Shown piece by piece: positions 50,553 through 57,744 of a DNA stretch of 59,520 bases (its first letter is position 1; the number at the start of each line of letters is the position of its first letter). The DNA is from Sediminibacterium sp. UBA657. GTDB taxonomy: Bacteria > Bacteroidota > Bacteroidia > Chitinophagales > Chitinophagaceae. The position numbers and the translations under genes were made by a program. The notes below the pieces were generated by a model that was not told where the DNA came from, ran no database searches, and was given only the letters and a program-made list of their open reading frames with translations. The stretch lies in NCBI GenBank assembly GCA_002299885.1, contig DBOB01000005.1:1-59520 (forward strand). Reading direction: 5' to 3'.

Positions 50553-52358
50553 TTACTTTTCTTTTTCAAAAGCATCTATTAAAATTTTAGTTTTAGCGGC
50601 GCCAATCAGTTCTGTTAATGTATTTGGATTGGCAGTTTTTATTTTGCTAACCGATTTAAAATAGGTCAATAAGGTTTCCTTTGTTTTTGGGCCAATACCA
50701 TTGATATGGTCTAAGCTATTTTCCAATGCCCCTTTTGACCTTTGGGCTCTATGGAAAGTGATACCAAAGCGGTGCACTTCATCCCTGATATTACGTACTA
50801 GGTTATGGGCAGCACTATTCCAGTTCAATAAGATAGAACGGCTATCACCTGGGAAGAACAATTCTTCTATATTTTTAGCCAAGCCTACTGTAGTGACTTT
50901 ATCCTGAATGCCTAATTCCTTTAAGGCATCTAATGCAGCATTTAGCTGCCCCTTGCCACCATCAATAATAATCAACTGAGGAAGTGGCTGCTTTTTTTGT
51001 AAGACCGAACTATAGCGTCTTAAAACGGTTTCATGCATACTTGCAAAGTCATTGATGCCCACTACGGTTTTAATATTGAATTTACGATAATCCGATTTGC
51101 TTGCAATCCCGTTTTTAAAACAAACCATCGCAGAAACAGGGTAGGCCCCTTGAAAATTTGAGTTATCAAAACATTCGATATGGCTTGGAACCGCAGGCAA
51201 GGATAGTAATTGTTTTAATTCAATTAATACTTCATTGACTGGCGCATGCTCGTTTACTTTTACCAATGCTTGTCGATGCTTCCATTCCTTTATTGCATAA
51301 TCTACATTCTTTTGAGAGAGCGCTAATAAATGCAATTTCTCTCCCATTTTTGGAACGGTATACTTAACCCCTTGTTCTTTTTCATTAGGTTCAATCGGTA
51401 CAATTATTTCCTTCGCTTCCGATTCAACTTGTGTTCTAAAATAATGAATGGCAAATGCAAGAACGGCCTCTTTGGACTCTTCCAATGGTGTACTTAACGG
51501 CAACATATGTGTTTGGACAATGCGTCCTTCTTGTAACATTAGATAATTGACATAAGCTTGGTCTTCCTCCATCGCAATGCTAAACACATCCATGGCTTCC
51601 TGTTGCTTCGTTAAAATCTCCGATTTGGTTTGATAGCGTTCCAGCTCGTCTATCTTTTTCTTGGTTACATTGGCTTTTTCAAAATCAAGTGCAGCAGCTT
51701 CGGCCTGCATGGTCTCTTTTAAATTTTGCACCAATGGCTTTACATTTCCTTTCAATAAATGCTTTACTTGATCAATTGAATGATCATAGTCTTCTGCAGT
51801 TTGAAAACCTTGACATGGGCCTTTACAATTGCCTAAATGGTATTCTAGACATACTTTAAACTTGCCTTGCTGAATATTTTTTGGAGTCAGTGGTAAAGTG
51901 CAAGTTCTTAAAGGAATGGTTTCTTGAATATGGTTAATCAATTCTCGAACAGCAAATACATGTGTGAATGGACCAATATAGGTAGAACCATCTTTAAACT
52001 TTCTTCTGGTTAAAAAGACCCTTGGAAAAGCTTCGTTTTTAATAACGATATAAGGATAAGTCTTGTCGTCCTTTAAATTGATATTGTATTTGGGTTGATA
52101 ATTTTTAATCAGCTCATTCTCTAAAAGAAAAGCATCGTGTTCCGAATTCACAATGGTATACTTGATATCGGCAATTCGCTGTACTAATTCGATCGTTTTT
52201 AAGTTATGTTGATTGGAAAGAAAATAGGAGCTCACTCTATTTCTTAAATGCTTTGCTTTACCAACGTACAATAGTTTGCCTTTATCATCAAAATATTGAT
52301 AAATGCCTGGTTCTTGCGGGATGCTAGATTGTATTTTCTTAAACTGCTCTTTCTCCAT
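50553..52358 (-). CDS. uvrC: Excinuclease ABC subunit C
   Basis: A 601-residue nucleotide-excision-repair nuclease. The GIY-YIG domain is GIYQYFDDKGKLLYVGKAKH at the N-terminus, the UvrBC-binding UVR motif includes ALDFEKANVTKKKIDELERY near residue 225, the RNase H-like C-terminal nuclease includes SHIECFDNSNFQGAYPVSAM (catalytic Asp) and IIDGGKGQLNAALDAL, and a helix-hairpin-helix ends the protein (DHINGIGPKTKETLL). Complete and of standard length. A -7 element is at 52369-52376 on the minus strand. Confidence 0.96.
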   Translation of the reverse strand: MEKEQFKKIQSSIPQEPGIYQYFDDKGKLLYVGKAKHLRNRVSSYFLSNQHNLKTIELVQRIADIKYTIVNSEHDAFLLENELIKNYQPKYNINLKDDKTYPYIVIKNEAFPRVFLTRRKFKDGSTYIGPFTHVFAVRELINHIQETIPLRTCTLPLTPKNIQQGKFKVCLEYHLGNCKGPCQGFQTAEDYDHSIDQVKHLLKGNVKPLVQNLKETMQAEAAALDFEKANVTKKKIDELERYQTKSEILTKQQEAMDVFSIAMEEDQAYVNYLMLQEGRIVQTHMLPLSTPLEESKEAVLAFAIHYFRTQVESEAKEIIVPIEPNEKEQGVKYTVPKMGEKLHLLALSQKNVDYAIKEWKHRQALVKVNEHAPVNEVLIELKQLLSLPAVPSHIECFDNSNFQGAYPVSAMVCFKNGIASKSDYRKFNIKTVVGINDFASMHETVLRRYSSVLQKKQPLPQLIIIDGGKGQLNAALDALKELGIQDKVTTVGLAKNIEELFFPGDSRSILLNWNSAAHNLVRNIRDEVHRFGITFHRAQRSKGALENSLDHINGIGPKTKETLLTYFKSVSKIKTANPNTLTELIGAAKTKILIDAFEKEK

Positions 52359-52368
52359 ATGCTCAATG

Positions 52369-52376
52369 CAAAAATA
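52369..52376 (-). promoter_or_regulatory. Bacteroidota -7 promoter element of uvrC
   Basis: Reads TATTTTTG on the minus strand, an exact TAnnTTTG match, ten bases before the uvrC ATG. The divergent DUF2721 gene has its own element at 52392-52399. Confidence 0.5.
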
Positions 52377-52403
52377 CCGGTTTATTTTTACTATTTTTAT
52401 ATC

Positions 52404-52853
52404 ATGGAACTTTCAGTGAATATACCAGCCTTGCTTTTCCCAGCTATAAGTCTGATTATGTTGGCCTATACCAATCGATTTTTAGCTTTGTCTAACCGTG
52501 TAAGGGCCTTGCACGATAAGTATCAACAAGAGGAAAATCGTTTAGTGATCTTTCGTCAAATCAAGAACCTAAAATATAGGATTAAACTCATTCAGAGAAT
52601 GCAAACTTATGGAGTCGCATCTTTGCTATTATCCTTGATTTCGATGTTTTTTATCTTTATTCACTATCAAGCCATTGCAAAATTTATATTTGCTGTAAGC
52701 TTACTTACTTTTTCTATATCTATTTTTGTCTCCTTGCTTGAAATCCGATTGAGCACAAAAGCAATCGAATTGGAATTAAGTGACATGGAAGGACTAGAAG
52801 ACCCTTCTGTAATGGAGTATTTAAAAAAGAGATTTGAGAGAGACGATAAATAA
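52404..52853 (+). CDS. DUF2721 membrane protein
   Basis: A 149-residue protein from ATG 52404 (MELSVNIPALLFPAISLIML); the frame is open to 52296 but that part lies inside uvrC. Three hydrophobic segments: about 7-22, 72-95 and 99-118. The cytoplasmic segment RFLALSNRVRALHDKY is the DUF2721 signature. Function is unknown. A -7-like TATTTTTA lies 4 bases before the start. It converges on the ABC transporter with stop codons directly abutting (52853/52854). Confidence 0.85.
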   Translation: MELSVNIPALLFPAISLIMLAYTNRFLALSNRVRALHDKYQQEENRLVIFRQIKNLKYRIKLIQRMQTYGVASLLLSLISMFFIFIHYQAIAKFIFAVSLLTFSISIFVSLLEIRLSTKAIELELSDMEGLEDPSVMEYLKKRFERDDK

Positions 52854-54620
52854 TTAGTGTCCTTTACGTTCTCCAATTTGTTGTCTCCACATGGCATAAT
52901 ACAATCCTTTCTCCTCAATTAAACTTTGATGGTTCCCAGATTCAATCACAGTGCCTTTCTCCAATACATAAATTCTTGTTGCATGTATAATCGTGCTAAG
53001 TCTGTGCGCAATCATAATGGTAATTTGCTCTCTTTCTTTTGACAGGTCACGGATGGTATCGGTAATAGACTCTTCGGTTAAACTATCTAATGATGAAGTA
53101 GCTTCGTCAAAAATCAATAAATGTGGATGTCTAAGTAATGCTCTTGCAATGGATAGTCTTTGTTTTTCTCCACCACTTAATTTCAATCCGCCTTCGCCAA
53201 TGACAGTTGCTAGGCCGTTGCCACCTTTATCTAATATATTGGCACAGCTTGCTTTGGTAAGCGCTAATAACATTTCATCTTCAGTAGCAGCAGGTGCAAC
53301 GAACGCTAAATTTTCTCTGATAGTACCAGCAAAAAGTTGTGTATCCTGCGTCACAAAACTAATTTGGTTTCTAAGTGCACTCATATCAATTTGTGCCGTA
53401 TTCACACCGTTCACTAAAATCTCGCCTTCCTGAGGTTGATATAAACCAACTAATAATTTTACTAAAGTGCTTTTACCTGCGCCAGATGGACCCACAAAGG
53501 CAATTGTTTCGCCTTTTTTGGCTTCAAAGCTAATCTGATCAATGGCTTTAAAATTGGCAGTTTGGTGTTGAAAACCAACTTGTTTAAATGCCAACTGCTC
53601 AATCTCTCCAATGGCAATTGGATTAGCTGGAGGGGTGTCAATTGGCTTTTTCATCAGAGCATCAAAATTATTCAAAGACGCTTCGGTCTCTCGATAACTC
53701 AAAATGATACTTCCAATTTCTTGTAATGGTCCAAAAATAAAGAAGCTATAAAACTGCAATGATATCAGTTGTCCAACTGTCAAAATTTCTTTAAAGATCA
53801 ACCACATTAAAGTAAATGTAATCACTTGTCTTAAAGCATTCACCATCGTGCCTTGTATAAAACTTAAAGAACGGATGTTTTTTACTTTCTTTAATTCAAG
53901 CGCTAAAATCTTATAGGTATTATTATTCAGTCTATTAATTTCTTGAGTTGTTAAGCCAAGACTTTTTACCAATTCAATATTTCTTAAACTTTCAGTGGTC
54001 GTGCCTGCTAAACTGGTTGTTTCTTTTACGATGTTTTTTTGAATGACTTTGATCTTCTTACTTAATAAATTAGTAACATAAGCAATCATACTTGCACCTC
54101 CGATATAGATTGGCACAATAGACCAATGCAAACGAGTTGCATATACAGAAACAAAGACCACACTTACTACAATACCAAAAACCACATTGATGACATAGCT
54201 GATGAATTTTTCACAATCAGCACGAGCTTTGGTAAGAATAGATAAGGTTTCACCACTTCTTTGATCTTCAAAAGCTTGATAAGGTAATTGCATGGAATGC
54301 TTTAACCCATCAGTAAATAAGGCAGCACCAAATTTTTGAATAATCACATTCACAATATAATCCTGAAAAGCTTTTGCAATTCTGCTCACCATGGCTGTTC
54401 CAACCAACAACAGCAACATATTGCCCACCCCTTTTAAGAACATAGCTTGTGTGCGTTCGTTGCCAGAAGGGTCTAAAAATGGATTCTTTGCAAATTCATC
54501 AATCAGTTTTCCAAAGATCATCGGATCAAATAAAGAAAAGGTTTGGTTGATGGCTGCAAGTAAAAAGGCTAATAAAACCAAGCCTTTAAAAGGCTTAATA
54601 TATTGGATAAGTATTTTCAT
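52854..54620 (-). CDS. ABC exporter, fused permease and ATPase
   Basis: A 588-residue half-transporter from MKILIQYIKPFKGLVLLAFL (start at 54620; 16 upstream residues overlap engB and are not family-like). Six transmembrane segments (residues about 17-300) precede an ATPase with Walker A GPSGAGKSTLVK, Q-loop, signature LSGGEKQR, Walker B LLIFDEATSSLDS and H-loop AHRLST. The type resembles MsbA and multidrug or peptide exporters and should work as a homodimer or with a partner. It begins one base after the engB stop, so co-expression with engB and gpmI is likely. Substrate is not deducible. Confidence 0.93.
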   Translation of the reverse strand: MKILIQYIKPFKGLVLLAFLLAAINQTFSLFDPMIFGKLIDEFAKNPFLDPSGNERTQAMFLKGVGNMLLLLVGTAMVSRIAKAFQDYIVNVIIQKFGAALFTDGLKHSMQLPYQAFEDQRSGETLSILTKARADCEKFISYVINVVFGIVVSVVFVSVYATRLHWSIVPIYIGGASMIAYVTNLLSKKIKVIQKNIVKETTSLAGTTTESLRNIELVKSLGLTTQEINRLNNNTYKILALELKKVKNIRSLSFIQGTMVNALRQVITFTLMWLIFKEILTVGQLISLQFYSFFIFGPLQEIGSIILSYRETEASLNNFDALMKKPIDTPPANPIAIGEIEQLAFKQVGFQHQTANFKAIDQISFEAKKGETIAFVGPSGAGKSTLVKLLVGLYQPQEGEILVNGVNTAQIDMSALRNQISFVTQDTQLFAGTIRENLAFVAPAATEDEMLLALTKASCANILDKGGNGLATVIGEGGLKLSGGEKQRLSIARALLRHPHLLIFDEATSSLDSLTEESITDTIRDLSKEREQITIMIAHRLSTIIHATRIYVLEKGTVIESGNHQSLIEEKGLYYAMWRQQIGERKGH

Positions 54621-54621
54621 A

Positions 54622-55266
54622 TTATTGTGAGGCTTTGTCTTCGTTGAATAGTAGGTTATAACGTGCAATACAGTTAAGCACTTCTTCGGTGCCTAATTTT
54701 TTTTCTGCACTCGTTACAAATCCTTCAGGTAAATAAGGCAATAAGGTTTTTAATTTTTCAAAAAATGCTTCTACATTACGTTTTACAACACCTGGTTTTT
54801 CTTTATCAGATTTTGTGAATATAAGAGTATAAGGAATCTGCCATTGAAACAATTGTTCAACGAATTCAATATCAATTTTTTGAGGACTATGTCTAGAATC
54901 TATCAATACAAAGACCATATTTAAATTAGGTCTTTTGCGTAAATAATTTTCAATCATTTGCTCCCATCTACGACGGCTGCTTTGTGATACTTTTGCATAG
55001 CCATACCCAGGTAAATCCACAATATACCATTTCTCTGGACGTCCTTTCACCACTTCATTGCTGATGATTTCAAAATGATTGATCAATTGCGTTTTCCCTG
55101 GTGCAGAAGAGGTTTTAGCCAATCCTTTTTGGCCACAAATGGCATTGATGATAGAGGACTTGCCTACATTACTTCTTCCTATAAATGCGTATTCAGGTGC
55201 TTGTAAAACAAGACATTGATCGTAATTAGGACTTGAAATAAGGTAAGTGGCTTTATGTATTTTCAT
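54622..55266 (-). CDS. engB: Ribosome biogenesis GTPase EngB/YsxC
   Basis: A 214-residue GTPase needed for 50S assembly. G1 GRSNVGKSSIINAI, G3 DLPGYGYAKV, and G4 TKSDKEK are present, and the YsxC-type GKTQLINHFEI follows G1. Length is normal for the family. Neighbours are gpmI upstream (23 bp) and an ABC exporter directly downstream. Confidence 0.95.
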   Translation of the reverse strand: MKIHKATYLISSPNYDQCLVLQAPEYAFIGRSNVGKSSIINAICGQKGLAKTSSAPGKTQLINHFEIISNEVVKGRPEKWYIVDLPGYGYAKVSQSSRRRWEQMIENYLRKRPNLNMVFVLIDSRHSPQKIDIEFVEQLFQWQIPYTLIFTKSDKEKPGVVKRNVEAFFEKLKTLLPYLPEGFVTSAEKKLGTEEVLNCIARYNLLFNEDKASQ

Positions 55267-55289
55267 TGTAATTTTTAAAGGAAGCTTTT

Positions 55290-56813
55290 CTACGCTTGGA
55301 TTAAAACCGTTCCTGTCATCTCCTTAGGAATAGGTAATTCCATCATTTGTAAAATCGTTGGGGCAAGATCGCCTAATTTACCTGGTTGAATTGTGCCTTT
55401 CCAATTTTTATCAATGATAAAGAATGGAACTAGATTTAATGAATGTGCCGTATTTGGACTGCCATCTTCGTTCAGCATAAAATCTGCATTACCGTGATCT
55501 GCAGTTAAGAAAATTGTATAGCCATTATTTAAACCAGCAGTCACTACCTTTTCGACACAGATATCCACTGTTTCAACAGCTTTAACCACTGCTCTAAAAA
55601 TTCCTGTATGGCCTACCATATCTGCATTGGCGTAGTTAAGACATATAAAGTCAGGGTTACCAGCATTGATTTCAGGTAAGATTTTGTCTGTTAATTCAGC
55701 AGCACTCATTTCGGGTTGTAAGTCATAGGTAGCCACTTTAGGGGAGGCCGCCATGATTCTTGTCTCACCTTCAAATGGTTGCTCTCGTCCTCCGCTAAAA
55801 AAGAAAGTGACATGAGGATACTTTTCTGTTTCGGCAATTCGAATTTGTTTTTTATTATTTTTTGCCAATACTTCACCTAAAGTATTGATTAAATTATCGT
55901 TCTCAAATACCACATGTACATTTTTAAAGGTCTCATCATATTTGGTCATTGTGGTATAATGCAATTTTAATGCATGCATGTCCAATTCGGGAAAATCTTT
56001 TTGTGTCAATACTTCTGTGATTTCTCTACAACGGTCTGTTCTAAAATTAAAACAGATCACCGCATCTCCATCTTGGATGGTTGCGATAGATTGCCCATTT
56101 TCTGTAATCACTGTAGGCAAAATAAATTCGTCGGTAATGTCCTTTGCATAATTTTCTTGAATCGCTTCAAGTGCACTAGTAGCAATGCTTCCAGTCCCTT
56201 TCACCATGGCATTGTAAGCCAATTGAACACGCTCCCAGCGCTTGTCTCTATCCATGGCGTAATACCTGCCACTTACACTTGCAATCTTTCCAACCGACTT
56301 TTTTAAATGTATTTCTAAAGATTCAAGATAACACTGGCCACTTTTTGGATCTGTATCACGACCATCGGTGAACGCATGAATAAATACATTGATTAATCCT
56401 TCCGTCTTACACAAATCACATAAAGCTTTTAAATGAGCAGTGTGTGCGTGAACGCCACCATCACTTACCAATCCAATTAAATGCAATGGTTTATTGTTTT
56501 CCTTCGCGTAACGAATTGACTGAAGGAGTGTAGGTTGACTTGCATATTCTCCAGTTTTAATGGCTACATTAATTCTTTGTAATTCTTGGTAAACGATTCT
56601 TCCTGCACCTAAATTCAAATGACCTACTTCACTATTGCCCATCTGTCCATCTGGTAAACCAACCTCCTCACCACAAGTCACTAAAGTAGTATTAGGGTAT
56701 TGCTGGTAGAGACTTGTAACAAAAGGCACATGCGCATGTTGAATTGCATCCGCCTTTGCAACTTGGCCTAATCCCCATCCATCCATAATCACTAATATTA
56801 CCTTTTTTGACAT
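55290..56813 (-). CDS. gpmI: 2,3-bisphosphoglycerate-independent phosphoglycerate mutase
   Basis: A 507-residue Mn-dependent glycolytic enzyme interconverting 3- and 2-phosphoglycerate. The alkaline-phosphatase-fold landmarks are all visible: VILVIMDGWGLG (metal Asp), GQMGNSEVGHLNLGAG (catalytic Ser), FTDGRDTDPKSG (phosphoglycerate-binding), LNYANADMVGHTG and LTADHGNAD (metal ligands). Standard length. It is the first gene of the gpmI-engB-ABC exporter run. Confidence 0.97.
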   Translation of the reverse strand: MSKKVILVIMDGWGLGQVAKADAIQHAHVPFVTSLYQQYPNTTLVTCGEEVGLPDGQMGNSEVGHLNLGAGRIVYQELQRINVAIKTGEYASQPTLLQSIRYAKENNKPLHLIGLVSDGGVHAHTAHLKALCDLCKTEGLINVFIHAFTDGRDTDPKSGQCYLESLEIHLKKSVGKIASVSGRYYAMDRDKRWERVQLAYNAMVKGTGSIATSALEAIQENYAKDITDEFILPTVITENGQSIATIQDGDAVICFNFRTDRCREITEVLTQKDFPELDMHALKLHYTTMTKYDETFKNVHVVFENDNLINTLGEVLAKNNKKQIRIAETEKYPHVTFFFSGGREQPFEGETRIMAASPKVATYDLQPEMSAAELTDKILPEINAGNPDFICLNYANADMVGHTGIFRAVVKAVETVDICVEKVVTAGLNNGYTIFLTADHGNADFMLNEDGSPNTAHSLNLVPFFIIDKNWKGTIQPGKLGDLAPTILQMMELPIPKEMTGTVLIQA

Positions 56814-56919
56814 ATTCTTTAACTTTTTATACCGTTGCTTAGATTTTGTTTATTTTTATATTGCAAAGTTTCAAAATACTAGGCACATTACAAACTTTAT
56901 CCTACTATAATAGACAAAA

Positions 56920-57309
56920 ATGAAGTTAATATCCAAAATACTAGTTGTATTAGCGCTTTTGCACTGTAGTATTGGTGCAGATGCACAAAATGAAACAGAA
57001 TTATTAGTGCAGCATTTGCAAACAGGTAACTTTAGCGCTTTGCAAATTTTTTGGGATAACCAGGTAGAGTCGAGTATTTTAGACCAAGTGGCAGCCAAGC
57101 CTTTGCATGCACAACAAGCCAACGAAACCTTACAAGCTTTTTTTAATCAAAAAAATATTGTTGGATTTGAAAAAAGTGCCGAAAGAAAATTAGGCAATAC
57201 TTTATACCTCACTGGCAAATTATTATCCAGCCAACAAAAATATAATTTGACCTTATTGCTTCAATCCACTAAAAAAGGATTTATGATTGTGAGCATGCGG
57301 GTGAATTAG
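56920..57309 (+). CDS. DUF4783 secreted/periplasmic protein
   Basis: A 129-residue protein with a signal peptide ending CSIGADAQN near residue 23. The mature part has the DUF4783 pattern: FSALQIFWDNQVESS, then ALQAFFNQKNIVGFEK-like sequence, then LTGKLLSSQQKYNLTLLLQS. Function is unknown; the fold is probably NTF2-like (inference). A 14-bp tandem repeat overlaps its stop codon, and the SUI1 gene follows in the same direction. Confidence 0.78.
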   Translation: MKLISKILVVLALLHCSIGADAQNETELLVQHLQTGNFSALQIFWDNQVESSILDQVAAKPLHAQQANETLQAFFNQKNIVGFEKSAERKLGNTLYLTGKLLSSQQKYNLTLLLQSTKKGFMIVSMRVN

Positions 57310-57339
57310 TTGCTTAAAATTAGTTGCTTAAAATTAGTT
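57304..57339. repeat. 14-bp tandem repeat between DUF4783 and SUI1 genes
   Basis: AATTAGTTGCTTAA is present twice in tandem (57304-57317 and 57318-57331), followed by a partial third copy (AATTAGTT). The first copy contains the DUF4783 stop codon TAG. It likely arose by local slippage. Confidence 0.8.
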
Positions 57340-57348
57340 AGAACGAAG

Positions 57349-57702
57349 ATGAGTAAGAAGCCAAAAAATACCTTTAATAGTTTTTCGAGTATACCTTTAG
57401 TATATAGTACCAATCCAGATTATATTCAACCTAATACCGAAGAGGAAAAGCAGACCCTTGCTCCAGAAGCGCAATTGCTTAGAGTAATTTTAGAAACAAA
57501 ACATAGAGCGGGTAAGACGGTGACGATTGTGTATGGATTTGAAGGGGCAGATGCAGATTTAGAAGCATTAGGCAAAGCGCTAAAAAATTTCTGTGGCACA
57601 GGTGGCTCAGTCAAAGATGGTGAAATTATTATTCAGGGAGATCATCGTCAAAAAGTATTTCAATATTTGAAGCAGAAAGGTTTTGCTAAGGCAAAATTGT
57701 AA
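57349..57702 (+). CDS. SUI1/eIF1-family translation factor (YciH type)
   Basis: A 117-residue protein from ATG 57349 (MSKKPKNTFNSFSSIPLVYS). The C-terminal SUI1 domain is clear: RAGKTVTIVYGFEGADADLE, FCGTGGSVKDGEIIIQGDHR, and VFQYLKQKGFAKAKL. Related to bacterial YciH, which affects start-site fidelity in vitro; the role in vivo is not well defined. It is convergent with dnaX, 42 bp between the two stops. Confidence 0.9.
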   Translation: MSKKPKNTFNSFSSIPLVYSTNPDYIQPNTEEEKQTLAPEAQLLRVILETKHRAGKTVTIVYGFEGADADLEALGKALKNFCGTGGSVKDGEIIIQGDHRQKVFQYLKQKGFAKAKL

Positions 57703-57744
57703 ATCCAATATATCTTTTAAAATTGTAAAAGGTCTTGTATTGAT

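Noticed and set aside
57304..57339. Short tandem repeat as a possible CRISPR remnant
   Set aside because: Two and a half direct copies with no spacers; no cas genes nearby.
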